In this document: piece by piece, positions 45,952 to 55,168 of the stretch
Numbering within the stretch: the first letter of the stretch is position 1
Layout of the letters: every line of letters starts with the position of its first letter
Assembly (NCBI GenBank): GCA_002439605.1
Contig: DJOI01000074.1
Location: 1-64,000 of the forward strand
Direction of reading: 5' to 3'
Length of the DNA: 64,000 nucleotides
Source: Candidatus Segatella mututuai
GTDB taxonomy: Bacteria > Bacteroidota > Bacteroidia > Bacteroidales > Bacteroidaceae
Made by a program: the position numbers and the translations under genes
The notes under the pieces: generated by a model
Told to the model about the DNA's origin: nothing
Database searches by the model: none
Seen by the model: only the letters and a program-made list of their open reading frames with translations

Positions 45952-47367
45952 ATGGATTCAGAATTAGACAACAAACCTCAGAACGAATCGTCTGAGAACG
46001 AAGGCACCCGTGAGGGCTATACCCCAGCAGGCGGTTATCAGAAAAATTATCACAGTAATGGACGTCCACAGCGTCCTCGTATCAACTCGCAACGTGCTTA
46101 TAGCAGCGAACGTGGCAATGAAGGTGGATTCCGTCCAGAAGGTTTCGGAATGTCTCTCCAGCAGCAGAACTCTGGCGAACATCTCCAAGGCGGTTATCAG
46201 CAACGTGGCGGTTACCAGCAGCGTCAGCAGGGTGGTTACGGTCGTCCACAGGGTGGTGGCTACAACAACCGCGGCGGCTATCAAAGTCGTCCACAGGGTG
46301 GCTATCGTCCTCGTTTCAACAGTAATGACGAAGAGGGTGGCTATCAGCCTCGCCAGCAAGGAGGTTACAATCGTCCACAGGGTGGTGGCTACAACAACCG
46401 CGGCGGCTATCAGCCTCGTCAACAGGGAGGTTATGGCCGTCCACAGGGTGGTGGTTACAACAATCGTAGTGGTTATGGCCGTCCACAGGGTGGTGGCTAC
46501 AACAATCGTGGCGGTTATGGCCGTCCACAGGGTGGTTACAACAACAATCGTGGCGGCTTCGGCCGTCCTCACACCCCAGGCTATGACCCCAACGCAAAAT
46601 ATAATCTCAAGAAACGTATCGAATATAAGGAAGAGAACATCGATCCAAATGAGCCTTTGCGCTTGAATAAGTTTCTTGCCAATGCAGGCATCTGCTCACG
46701 CCGCGAGGCAGATGAATTTATCCAGGCAGGTGTCGTTACCGTCAATGGTAAGGTCGTTACCGAGCTGGGCACTAAGGTGCTGCGCTCCGACGAAGTGAAG
46801 TTCCACGATGCTCCCGTCACGCTAGAAAAGAAGGTTTATGTACTTCTCAACAAGCCTAAGGACTACGTGACGACAAGCGACGATCCCCAGCAGCGCAAGA
46901 CTGTCATGGATCTTGTGAAGGATGTATGCCCAGAACGTATCTATCCTGTTGGTCGTCTTGACCGTAACACAACCGGCGTGCTTCTTTTGACCAACGATGG
47001 CGACTTGGCCAGCAAGCTCACCCATCCTAAGTTCTTGAAGAAGAAGGTTTATCACGTACATCTCGACCGCAACGTGACTGCTCACGATTTGCAGCAGATT
47101 CGTGACGGAATCACTCTTGAGGATGGAGAAATCAAAGCAGATGCCGTAGAATATGCCGATGACAACGACAAGGCACAGGTAGGCATCGAGATACATAGCG
47201 GCAAGAACCGTATCGTTCGTCGTATCTTCGAAAGCCTTGGTTATCGTGTAACTAAGCTCGACCGCGTGCAGTTTGCCGGCTTGACAAAGAAAAACCTCCG
47301 TCGTGGCGACTGGCGCTTCCTCACCGAGAAAGAAGTAGAGATGCTTCGCATGGGCGCCTTCGAATAA
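45952..47367 (+). CDS. rRNA pseudouridine synthase (RsuA/RluB family) with long GGY/RPQGG repeat N terminus
   Basis: Converts uridine to pseudouridine in rRNA. The C-terminal 240 residues are standard: an S4 RNA-binding domain (about 233-280, LRLNKFLANAGICSRREADEF) then the synthase domain with GRLDRNTTGVLLLTNDGDLA (catalytic Asp near 337). The N-terminal 215 residues are low complexity, with repeats of the GGYGRPQGGGYNNR kind between about residues 80 and 205. The DNA repeats are near-identical, so copy number may vary. Total 471 residues versus about 240-290 for most relatives. It precedes asnS by 13 bases. Confidence 0.93.
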   Translation: MDSELDNKPQNESSENEGTREGYTPAGGYQKNYHSNGRPQRPRINSQRAYSSERGNEGGFRPEGFGMSLQQQNSGEHLQGGYQQRGGYQQRQQGGYGRPQGGGYNNRGGYQSRPQGGYRPRFNSNDEEGGYQPRQQGGYNRPQGGGYNNRGGYQPRQQGGYGRPQGGGYNNRSGYGRPQGGGYNNRGGYGRPQGGYNNNRGGFGRPHTPGYDPNAKYNLKKRIEYKEENIDPNEPLRLNKFLANAGICSRREADEFIQAGVVTVNGKVVTELGTKVLRSDEVKFHDAPVTLEKKVYVLLNKPKDYVTTSDDPQQRKTVMDLVKDVCPERIYPVGRLDRNTTGVLLLTNDGDLASKLTHPKFLKKKVYHVHLDRNVTAHDLQQIRDGITLEDGEIKADAVEYADDNDKAQVGIEIHSGKNRIVRRIFESLGYRVTKLDRVQFAGLTKKNLRRGDWRFLTEKEVEMLRMGAFE

Positions 47368-47380
47368 AAAACAATGAACA

Positions 47381-48808
47381 ATGGAAAAACTGAAAAGAAC
47401 TAAAGTCGTAGATTTGCTCAAGAGCACAGCCTACGGCTCAATCGTGAATGTAAAGGGATGGGTTCGCACCCATCGTAGTAGCAAAGCAGTCGATTTTATC
47501 GCTCTTAACGATGGTTCTACCATTCATAATATCCAGATTGTAGTCGACCCATCCAAGATCGATGAGAATCTCCTTGCCCAGGTCACCACGGGTGCTTGCA
47601 TCAGTGCCACTGGTACTTTGGTGAAGAGTCTGGGCAAAGGGCAGAGCGTGGAAATCCAGTGCGACAGCATCGAAATCTATGGTCTTTGTGGAAGCGACTA
47701 CCCCATGCAGAAGAAGGGGCAGAGCTTCGAGTACATGCGTAAGTATGCTCATCTCCGCCTCCGCACCAATACTTTTGGTGCCGTAATGCGCATTCGCCAC
47801 AACATGGCGATGGCTATCCATACCTATTTCCACGAACATGGCTACTTCTACTTCAATACTCCTCTCATCACTGCGAGCGACTGTGAGGGGGCAGGCCAGA
47901 TGTTTCAGGTAACCACCAAGAACCTCTACAACCTGAAGAAGACAGCGGATGGAAAGATCGACTATTCTGACGATTTCTTCGGCAAGCAGACTTCCTTGAC
48001 CGTGTCTGGACAGCTGGAGGGTGAATTGGGAGCCACTGCGCTGGGAGCCATCTATACCTTCGGCCCAACCTTCCGTGCCGAGAACAGCAACACCCCACGC
48101 CACTTGGCTGAGTTCTGGATGGTAGAGCCTGAGGTGGCTTTCTTGGACATGGACGGTTTGATGGAACTGGAGGAAGACTTCATCAAGTACTGCATCCGTT
48201 GGGCTCTCGACAACTGCAAGGACGACCTTGAGTTCTTGAACAAGATGATCGACAAGGGGCTTATCGCTCGCCTGCAGAGTGTGCTCGACTCCGAGTTTGT
48301 CCACCTTCCATATACCGAGGGCATCCGCATCTTGCAGGAGGCCATCGCCAATGGCAAGAAGTTCGAGTTCCCATGCGAGTGGGGTGACGACTTGGCATCT
48401 GAGCACGAGCGTTTCTTGGTAGAGGAGCACTTCAAGAAGCCTGTCATCATGACCAACTATCCCAAGGCCATCAAGGCTTTCTATATGAAGATAGACGAGA
48501 AGGAGAGTGGTTTCGGCGGCAAGAGCGGAAAGACCGTCCAGGGTACCGACGTCTTGTTCCCACAGATTGGCGAGATTATCGGTGGTTCTGTCCGTGAGGA
48601 GAGCTACGACAAGCTGATGAATGAGATAGAGGAACGTCACATACCTATGAAGGATATGACTTGGTATCTCGACACCCGCAAGTATGGTTCATGTCCACAT
48701 GCCGGCTTCGGTCTCGGGTTCGAGCGTTTGATTCTCTTCGTTACCGGTATGCAGAATATCCGCGACGTGATTCCATTCCCACGTACACCTAAGAACGCAG
48801 AGTTCTAG
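47381..48808 (+). CDS. asnS: asparaginyl-tRNA synthetase
   Basis: Class II aminoacyl-tRNA synthetase charging tRNA-Asn. The N-terminal OB-fold anticodon-binding domain (about 15-100, [25 protein letters not shown]) is followed by a catalytic core with motif 2 [21 protein letters not shown] and motif 3 [15 protein letters not shown]. The 475-residue length is normal. It follows the pseudouridine synthase after 13 bases, so the two are probably co-transcribed, and ends at a strong terminator hairpin whose sequence is duplicated 1.75 kb downstream. Confidence 0.97.
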   Translation: MEKLKRTKVVDLLKSTAYGSIVNVKGWVRTHRSSKAVDFIALNDGSTIHNIQIVVDPSKIDENLLAQVTTGACISATGTLVKSLGKGQSVEIQCDSIEIYGLCGSDYPMQKKGQSFEYMRKYAHLRLRTNTFGAVMRIRHNMAMAIHTYFHEHGYFYFNTPLITASDCEGAGQMFQVTTKNLYNLKKTADGKIDYSDDFFGKQTSLTVSGQLEGELGATALGAIYTFGPTFRAENSNTPRHLAEFWMVEPEVAFLDMDGLMELEEDFIKYCIRWALDNCKDDLEFLNKMIDKGLIARLQSVLDSEFVHLPYTEGIRILQEAIANGKKFEFPCEWGDDLASEHERFLVEEHFKKPVIMTNYPKAIKAFYMKIDEKESGFGGKSGKTVQGTDVLFPQIGEIIGGSVREESYDKLMNEIEERHIPMKDMTWYLDTRKYGSCPHAGFGLGFERLILFVTGMQNIRDVIPFPRTPKNAEF

Positions 48809-48837
48809 TCGTTGGATGTAGCAAACATCATAAAATA

Positions 48838-48882
48838 GTAAAAGCGAGGCATCTACCTACTAAGGATGCCTCGCTTTTTGTT
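48838..48882 (+). terminator. terminator of asnS, left copy of duplicated block
   Basis: AGCGAGGCATC/GATGCCTCGCT forms a perfect 11-bp stem with a short loop and a TTTTT tail. The 45-bp block is repeated identically at 50586-50630, and similarity continues for about 25 more bases. Confidence 0.9.
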
Positions 48883-48983
48883 TCGCAATGTATTTGGAGT
48901 TTTCGCATTTTTCTTGGTATTAATTTCCTTATTTGACAAATAATTTGTAATTTAGCGGAGTGAAACGAAAAGCGAGTTGGATT

Positions 48984-50564
48984 ATGGAAGAAATCGTGAA
49001 CAAATATCCTGTAGGAATACAGACCTTCTCGAATATTCGAGAAGGGAATTATCTCTATGTAGATAAGACCAAATATATTGTGGATTTCCGCAGGAAGGGA
49101 ATGAAATATATCTTTCTGAGCCGTCCGAGACGATTCGGCAAGTCGCTCTTTGCCTCCACGCTTCAGGCTTATTTTGAGGGAAGACAGGATTTGTTTGAGG
49201 GACTCGCCATTGCAGAATATGAGCAAGAATGGGTGAAGCATCCTGTGCTTCATTTTGACATGAGTGGTGCCAAGCACATGGGGGGTGAGCAGTTGAAGCG
49301 CTACCTCCATTTGCAGTTGTGTCCTTACGAAAAACTATATGGCAGAAATGAAGACGAGGTAGATCCTAATGAACGCCTAAATGGTATTGTGAAGCGTGCA
49401 TACGAACTTACAAGTGAGAAGGTAGCAGTCATCATCGACGAGTATGATGCGCCTTTGCTCGATGTCGTGCATAAGAAGGATAATCTATCCCAGCTTCGTC
49501 TCATCATGCAAAATTTCTACAGTCCATTGAAAAAGTTATACCCATACTTGGAGTTTACTTTTATCACAGGCATCACGAAGTTCTCTCAACTCAGCATCTT
49601 TAGCGAACTAAATAATCTCGACAACATCAGTATGTTCGACCAATACTCTGCCATCTGTGGAATCAGCAAGACTGAGTTAACGACTGTGATGAAACCAGAT
49701 ATCGAGGGGTTGGGCAGAGCATTGGGGCTTACTTATGAGGAATGCTTGGAAGAATTACGTAAATATTACGACGGTTATCATTTCAGTGAGTATTCCGAGG
49801 ATGTCTTCAATCCTTTCAGTTTGGTAAGAGCCTTGAGTGGTCAGAAAATTGAGTCTTATTGGTTTGGTTCCGGCACTCCAAGTTATCTTATCAAGAGCCT
49901 ACAGAAATATCATGTCAATGTGATGGACATAGAGAAGAAGAGCGTGGGGGTAGACGATTTCGACGTATCGCCAGAGCAGATGACTTCGGCCTTACCTTTG
50001 CTCTATCAGAGTGGTTATCTCACCATCAAGAAATACAATCCGATTCTGCAACGCTATTCCTTGGGTTATCCAAACATGGAGGTAAGAATTGGTATGCTGA
50101 AGAGCCTTGCGCCAAATTATCTGTCGCCAGTGTCGTTAGACAACAATGGATTGGTTGGCGATTTTTTGGAAAAACTCTACGGCGATGATTTGGAGGGGGC
50201 GTTGGAGCGTTTAAAATCATACCTATCTAACATCTCAAATAGGTTGTCTAATAAAAATGAACGAGATTTTCAGACAGTCTTCTACCTCATCTTTAATTTG
50301 ATGGGGGCTTTCATCAAGGTGGAGGAAGATAGTGCCATTGGCAGGGCTGATGCCGTGCTTCATATGCCCACTGCTATATACGTGTTCGAGTTGAAATATG
50401 ATGGCTCAGCCGAAGAAGCTATCAAGCAGATAGATGACAAGGGCTATCTCATACCTTATACCGCTGAGGATAAACGCTTATATAAAATTGGTGTCAATTA
50501 CGATAGCAATCAACGAACAATAAGTGACTGGATCATTAAAGAGGGAAATAAGTCGCATAAGTAA
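48984..50564 (+). CDS. AAA-ATPase-like / PD-(D/E)XK nuclease family protein (PF09820-PF08011)
   Basis: Function unknown. The ATG at 48984 (526 residues, [29 protein letters not shown]) fits the family start; the frame opens 8 codons earlier. The N-terminal ATPase-like domain has [17 protein letters not shown] (P-loop-like, about 43-59) and [13 protein letters not shown] (Walker B-like). The C-terminal PDDEXK-type domain has [31 protein letters not shown], in which D...E-x-K suggests an intact nuclease core. Bacteroidetes genomes carry many such genes. Here it is bracketed by duplicated terminator blocks, as though inserted as a cassette behind asnS. Confidence 0.85.
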   Translation: MEEIVNKYPVGIQTFSNIREGNYLYVDKTKYIVDFRRKGMKYIFLSRPRRFGKSLFASTLQAYFEGRQDLFEGLAIAEYEQEWVKHPVLHFDMSGAKHMGGEQLKRYLHLQLCPYEKLYGRNEDEVDPNERLNGIVKRAYELTSEKVAVIIDEYDAPLLDVVHKKDNLSQLRLIMQNFYSPLKKLYPYLEFTFITGITKFSQLSIFSELNNLDNISMFDQYSAICGISKTELTTVMKPDIEGLGRALGLTYEECLEELRKYYDGYHFSEYSEDVFNPFSLVRALSGQKIESYWFGSGTPSYLIKSLQKYHVNVMDIEKKSVGVDDFDVSPEQMTSALPLLYQSGYLTIKKYNPILQRYSLGYPNMEVRIGMLKSLAPNYLSPVSLDNNGLVGDFLEKLYGDDLEGALERLKSYLSNISNRLSNKNERDFQTVFYLIFNLMGAFIKVEEDSAIGRADAVLHMPTAIYVFELKYDGSAEEAIKQIDDKGYLIPYTAEDKRLYKIGVNYDSNQRTISDWIIKEGNKSHK

Positions 50565-50585
50565 TCTAACTCTTGCTACAAAATG

Positions 50586-50630
50586 GTAAAAGCGAGGCAT
50601 CTACCTACTAAGGATGCCTCGCTTTTTGTT
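50586..50630 (+). terminator. right copy of duplicated terminator block
   Basis: Identical 45-bp block (hairpin stem AGCGAGGCATC, T tail) as after asnS, located 22 bases beyond the nuclease-like gene stop. Flanking 23 bases resemble the left copy with small gaps. Confidence 0.88.
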
Positions 50631-50741
50631 CGCATATATTTGGTATTTTCGCAGCTTGTGTTGATATCGGAGTATTCCAACATCTAAGCCTATTGTCGGT
50701 GTAACTGTATTATACATAAACTCGTAAAAATACGATATGCT

Positions 50742-50936
50742 TCAGGGGGATAGCAAGTCCTTGAACTTAGCCTCGCCTACAGTATACAGAGCCCATCTGC
50801 TTGTAAGTCCAAGAACCAGCGGTGCTTGAATTTGTACTCATTGCCGTCCCTGTCGGTATAATAAGTAGCTTGTGCCATTGCAAGAAGTGCCGAGGGCGAG
50901 CATGGTTGCCGCCATGATAAACTTATAATTTTTCAT
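50742..50936 (-). pseudogene. decayed OmpA-family N-terminal fragment
   Basis: Reading the minus strand with two frame changes gives a signal-peptide start (MKNYKFIMAATMLALG), then LAMAQATYYTDRDGNEYKFKHRWFLDLQADG, then ALYTVGEAKFKDLLSP and a stop. This resembles the N terminus of Bacteroidetes outer-membrane OmpA-like proteins (the WFLDLQGG...YTVGEAKFKDLLSP region). Only about 55 residues remain; the beta-barrel and OmpA domains are gone. It starts 21 bases downstream of the neighbouring lipoprotein's stop. Confidence 0.65.
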
Positions 50937-50956
50937 GTTAGAGAAGTTTTAAATGA

Positions 50957-51325
50957 TTATTTTTTGTCTTCTATTGGAGCTGTAATAAGCTTCTTGTCCT
51001 TGTTGTCTTCAGGATTGATTGTTACTGTTTTCTTAGGAAGCACTGTCACCACAAAAGCGTGTGCAGTGTCATTTTTTCCATCAATATAGTCAACAATAAC
51101 AGAATCATTAGGAAGCATCACTCCATTGTTGTAACGCACCTCGTCGAGATTAAATACGATAGAATCTTCGCCATCCATGACGGTGAGGGTTTTTAGGGTA
51201 TCATCATCAATACGAACCTTTTTCACGATGCCTCTAATCTTTTTCAGTTCAGGCTTTCCGCAACTACTGATACATAGAATCAGCAATAAGGTAATCCCTA
51301 CCATATAAAGAAACGACTTTCTCAT
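50957..51325 (-). CDS. small lipoprotein, function unknown
   Basis: A 122-residue protein with a lipoprotein signal peptide (MRKSFLYMVGITLLLILCISSC, Cys22) and a beta-rich body (IRGIVKKVRIDDDTLKTLTVMDGEDSIVFNLDEVRY). The C-terminal lysine/aspartate-rich tail is probably disordered. It follows the large lipoprotein gene across a terminator (109-base gap). I do not recognise a family. Confidence 0.75.
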   Translation of the reverse strand: MRKSFLYMVGITLLLILCISSCGKPELKKIRGIVKKVRIDDDTLKTLTVMDGEDSIVFNLDEVRYNNGVMLPNDSVIVDYIDGKNDTAHAFVVTVLPKKTVTINPEDNKDKKLITAPIEDKK

Positions 51326-51342
51326 CTTCTTTCCTTATTATT

Positions 51343-51382
51343 AAAAAATAAGAGGGGTACGTTCGGATGAACGTCCCCCTCT
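51343..51382 (-). terminator. terminator of large surface lipoprotein gene
   Basis: Long stem AGAGGGG-x-ACGTTC paired with GAACGT-x-CCCCTCT around a four-base loop, followed on the minus strand by a T run. It lies about 50 bases after the stop codon. Confidence 0.85.
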
Positions 51383-51434
51383 CAGTATTATAGTAATGTT
51401 CTAAAATCTTAACGATTCTTGTTGTCGCAATCAA

Positions 51435-54400
51435 TTACTTAGAAGCAGGACGCTTGATAGTAACCTGGAATGACAGTGGTACCTCGTGACCATAGGCATC
51501 AACAACAATGAACTCCAAGTTTTCTAGGTGATCGATTGTCGGGGCATTCTCTGCCTGAATACCAGTCTGGGTAAAGATGAACTTACCGTTTGTAGCGTCA
51601 ACAGTAACATTGAAGTATGGATCCTTCTGGCCTTCATATGTCAAGTGAGCTGAACCCGCCTTAACCTCCAAATAATTGTTGGTCAAGAGACTATTAAATG
51701 TACCACCGAAGAAGTCATTGTTATATGTATTCTTAACAGTGATGTCCTTGATGTCAGTCTTGATTACATTTGCAGTAGCCTTCCACTGGAGAGATGGCTG
51801 TTTTTTATCTGCCCAAGCATAGCTGCTAGCTGAATGCCAGCAAGCGAATGTTACTGACAGAGGCTTGGTGTAGTCTACAGCGTGGTTCTGCTTAACCCAG
51901 TTACCATTCTTGTCTTTAACAAGACTAATCTCACCATAGTTGTACTTAACTGTTACTGCATGCTTGTCCTTTGAGTCGATAAAGTCCTTTGCTGCAACGT
52001 TTACAACGAAATTGTTATTCTTGTCAGCCTTTACGCTTGTCAACTTACCCTCTGCATCCTTAGCTGCGTCTGCGATAGTGAAGCTAACGTTGTTGTCGAG
52101 GTTGTAGAAGATGTTGTGCAAGTCTACAGAACCATTTGCACTCTTTGTAGCTACAGTGTAACCATTCTCTGGCTTCATGTAAGCAATGAAATAACCTGTA
52201 CCCTTACCTGTTTCCTGTGCAGGACGGAATGTGATGTCAGCAGGGAATGCCTTAGGAAGTACCTTGGTATAGGTAGCTGTTACGGTACCTACCTCATAGT
52301 AGTTGTTGTCAGTGTACTTACGCAAAGTAGACTTCAATGTTACGGTAGCGCCATCAGCGATGAGGACTGGGTCGTTAACCTTGAATGCAATCTTTGTAGC
52401 TTCAGTCATATCTGTAGTCTCATTGCCATCCTTGTCGTAGTAGACTGCAGTGAATACAGGTTTCTCAGCAAGAGGACAAGCATTGTTGTCTTCTACCAAC
52501 TCCCAAGGACCGTAGTTTACGCCTTCAACAGGACTGAAGTCTTTCTTCTCGGTAATCTTGTTCTGAGCATCCAAGTTACCAACGATGCCTGATGTGTAGT
52601 TTTCACCTACAACTACGTAGAATGATTTACCATCTGGGTCGAGCAACTTACCGTCTTTGTTTACTGCGTATACACGAAAACCGATGATGTCGTGGTTTGC
52701 AGCCTCTGTCTTAATAGTAAGTTCCATGTTCTTGCTTGCAGGAACAACCTCATACAAACCATCAATATCATAACTCTTCCAAGCGTTGAGCTCAGAAACA
52801 CCAGACTCGATAGCGTTACCCTTGTCGAGTACGACATAGTAATAGTCTGCAGCCTTGTTGTCTGAAGTCTTCACGTCAGTAATAGAGAAAGGCTTGCCAA
52901 CTTCTACCTGCAAGAGACTCTTCCAATAGCGAGCATCATTTGTAGCGTTCTCAACATTCTTCTTCTCGCCTTCCAAAACAGGTTCTGCTGCAGCATCATT
53001 CTTCCAAGCAAGCTCTGGGTTCTTTGAGCTAGAGAAATTGCTATTTTCACCAACAATGCGGCTTCCGGTCCAGCGGTTGTGGATTTCGTCTACACCCTTG
53101 CCACCAACCTTGAATGTAAAGTCGTTGCTAGGAACGAACTTATTGTAAGTCGGCTTAACATCGTAAGAAGATGCTACATACCGGTCAGCAGCAGCCTCAG
53201 CCTTTGAATCAACAGTATTATTGATAGCTACAGCATAGAGGATCGCTCTTTCATCACCATTTTCATCTTTCACGGTAACACGCTCCTTGAAATCTTCCTC
53301 AGAAACGCCTTCAGCAACAGAGAGAGGGAGTTTCCAAAGACCTGTTTTAACAGAAGAAGCTGCACGAGAAGTAATCAACTGGTTGAACTTGGATGGAGTA
53401 CCAACCTCTACGATGTCCTCAAGGCTATTACCATTAGAGTTCAAGAGAATAATCTTTGCACCCTTTGTGAGGTCAGCGTTAACAGGGTTCACACGTACTA
53501 CGATAGAAGCATCGTCCTTTACGTCGATGTCCTTGCCCTTAACGTATTCAACAACAGGTTTAACATCATCACCTGTTTCATTACCAAACGTAGAATCGTC
53601 AGTGATCAAACCGTGAATCATATCTACAACGAGAGGGCTTGCAAAATTTAATTTAGAACCTTGAGAACCATCCCAAACATCAGTTAATCCATTAACACCT
53701 GAATATGTCTCAACGAGCTCAACGCTAGTTACTGCGGAGTACAACTCCTCAACAGCACCCTTGTATGCGTTAACTTTAGCACTCAAGCTACCGATAGTTT
53801 CCTTGTCGCCGTCAGCACCGAGGAGCTCGTCCCTGAGGTCAGAGAGTTTCTTATCCAACTGGTCTGCTGTGATCTGGCTTGTCTCCAAGTTACCGATGCG
53901 CTCCAAAGCCTTCTCGAATTCAGCCTGAGTAGCGGCAGCGTTTGCTGCATTCTGAGCTGCAAGAGCAGCGGCAGCTGCACTGGCAGCATCCTTAACGGCC
54001 TGGTCAGCTGTGTTTTGAGCCTTCTTTGCTGCATCAGCTGCAGCGGTGGCAGCCTTGTTTGCGTCGTCTGCAGAACCCTGAGCCTTGTCAGCTGCAGCCT
54101 GTGCGTTAGCTGCGTCCGAGATAGCCTGTGCAACGTCTGTTGCAGCCTTGTCTGCTGTAGCCTTTACAGCAGCGATGGCTTTGTCAACGTCAGCTTTTAC
54201 AGCAGCATCATTAGCCTTAGCCAATGCTGACTCTGCCGTAGTCTTAGCTGCAGATGCAGTAGAAGCTGCGTCCTGCAACTGAGTCTTCAATGCATCGATG
54301 TCGCTCTGCAAACCTGCCTTGTCTATTTGACTCTGCAAGTTGCTGATGTCATCATCATAATCTTTACAAGAAGTAAAGGTGGTTGTAGAGGCCACGAGAA

Positions 54401-54440
54401 GTGTGCCCATAAGCAACGCGCTTAAATACTTTCTTTTCAT
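51435..54440 (-). CDS. large surface lipoprotein with coiled-coil N terminus
   Basis: Predicted surface lipoprotein of 1001 residues. The signal peptide ends at a lipobox (TTTFTSC, Cys25), followed by KDYDDDISNLQSQIDK typical of Bacteroidetes DUF4988-like lipoproteins. Residues about 50-215 are extremely Ala/Asp/Lys/Thr rich with a continuous heptad pattern, a long coiled coil or stalk. The remaining 750 residues are beta-rich, presumably Ig-like or carbohydrate-facing domains without recognisable catalytic motifs. Its strong promoter and terminator imply high expression. Function unknown; a surface display or adhesin role is inference. Confidence 0.85.
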   Translation of the reverse strand: MKRKYLSALLMGTLLVASTTTFTSCKDYDDDISNLQSQIDKAGLQSDIDALKTQLQDAASTASAAKTTAESALAKANDAAVKADVDKAIAAVKATADKAATDVAQAISDAANAQAAADKAQGSADDANKAATAAADAAKKAQNTADQAVKDAASAAAAALAAQNAANAAATQAEFEKALERIGNLETSQITADQLDKKLSDLRDELLGADGDKETIGSLSAKVNAYKGAVEELYSAVTSVELVETYSGVNGLTDVWDGSQGSKLNFASPLVVDMIHGLITDDSTFGNETGDDVKPVVEYVKGKDIDVKDDASIVVRVNPVNADLTKGAKIILLNSNGNSLEDIVEVGTPSKFNQLITSRAASSVKTGLWKLPLSVAEGVSEEDFKERVTVKDENGDERAILYAVAINNTVDSKAEAAADRYVASSYDVKPTYNKFVPSNDFTFKVGGKGVDEIHNRWTGSRIVGENSNFSSSKNPELAWKNDAAAEPVLEGEKKNVENATNDARYWKSLLQVEVGKPFSITDVKTSDNKAADYYYVVLDKGNAIESGVSELNAWKSYDIDGLYEVVPASKNMELTIKTEAANHDIIGFRVYAVNKDGKLLDPDGKSFYVVVGENYTSGIVGNLDAQNKITEKKDFSPVEGVNYGPWELVEDNNACPLAEKPVFTAVYYDKDGNETTDMTEATKIAFKVNDPVLIADGATVTLKSTLRKYTDNNYYEVGTVTATYTKVLPKAFPADITFRPAQETGKGTGYFIAYMKPENGYTVATKSANGSVDLHNIFYNLDNNVSFTIADAAKDAEGKLTSVKADKNNNFVVNVAAKDFIDSKDKHAVTVKYNYGEISLVKDKNGNWVKQNHAVDYTKPLSVTFACWHSASSYAWADKKQPSLQWKATANVIKTDIKDITVKNTYNNDFFGGTFNSLLTNNYLEVKAGSAHLTYEGQKDPYFNVTVDATNGKFIFTQTGIQAENAPTIDHLENLEFIVVDAYGHEVPLSFQVTIKRPASK

Positions 54441-54539
54441 ACGATAAAAATTACTTAAACATTATACATATATAAAATTAAACACAAATTTCTGTGCATT
54501 TTCTTATCATCTCTTACCTAAGCTTAAGGTATTATGTTG

Positions 54540-54571
54540 CAAACTTACATAAAATTTTTTAAACTAACAAA
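54540..54571 (-). promoter_or_regulatory. promoter of large surface lipoprotein gene
   Basis: On the minus strand TTTG (plus 54568-54571), 20-base spacer and TAAGTTTG (plus 54540-54547) match the consensus; the leader would be about 95 bases. Confidence 0.75.
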
Positions 54572-54922
54572 TAATTGGAAGCTTTTTTTAAAAAAAACAT
54601 CAAATTTATGTAATTTTCATGCCTCAAGCTGCCATTTATAGAAGTTTTATAGTCACTTTAATTCGTTAAACATTATTTTCTCTATACAATAATTTAAAAA
54701 TTGGGTCGTTTTTTGAGTTTCTTTTGTGAAGTTACACATGGTCAAAAGGTTGAGTTGTTGCATTTTTCGCAGACAAATATGGAAAGCCTTTTGATGCCAG
54801 CTTCATTTATATCATATCAATAAGGGAAATATAGAAAGAATAAGAGGAAAAGACCACACGCTGTCATGCGGTAATTCAAAAATGCGTGCGGACTTATTTT
54901 TATCATTTAGCAAATGGGAAAC
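54572..54922. other. AT-rich intergenic region
   Basis: About 350 AT-rich bases between the lipoprotein promoter and the tRNA-Val terminator. I see no gene, repeat array or strong hairpin. Confidence 0.5.
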
Positions 54923-54960
54923 AAAAAAAAATCCCCGTAGCCCAAAAATGAACTACAGGA
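54923..54960 (-). terminator. terminator of tRNA-Val copy 2
   Basis: A CCTGTAG/CTACGGG stem with an A/T loop is followed on the minus strand by nine T residues. Confidence 0.65.
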
Positions 54961-54971
54961 AACCATTCTTG

Positions 54972-55046
54972 TGGGCGTTGACGGATTCGAACCGCCGACC
55001 CTCTGCTTGTAAGGCAGATGCTCTAAACCAGCTGAGCTAAACGCCC
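54972..55046 (-). tRNA. tRNA-Val (anticodon TAC), copy 2
   Basis: Exact reverse-strand duplicate of the tRNA at 44276-44350, with the same anticodon loop CTTACAA and no encoded CCA. Confidence 0.97.
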
Positions 55047-55065
55047 TTACCTTTGTAAGCGGTTG

Positions 55066-55096
55066 CAAAGGTACAAACATTTTTTATTTCCACCAA
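55066..55096 (-). promoter_or_regulatory. promoter of tRNA-Val (copy 2)
   Basis: On the minus strand TTG (plus 55094-55096), 20-base spacer, TACCTTTG (plus 55066-55073). Geometry and -7 region match copy 1, showing that promoter and tRNA were duplicated together. Confidence 0.75.
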
Positions 55097-55168
55097 ATTT
55101 TCCTGTAACTTTTTTCATCCTTACTCAAAAAAAAACTCTCTACACTTCTTTTACAATTAAAATAATAT

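Noticed and set aside
46185..46575. Repeat array resembling CRISPR or VNTR in non-coding DNA
   Set aside because: It is in frame inside the pseudouridine synthase gene and encodes its Gly/Tyr/Arg-rich tail.
47438..48640. 400-codon minus-strand ORF opposite asnS
   Set aside because: Antisense shadow of a fully conserved aminoacyl-tRNA synthetase.
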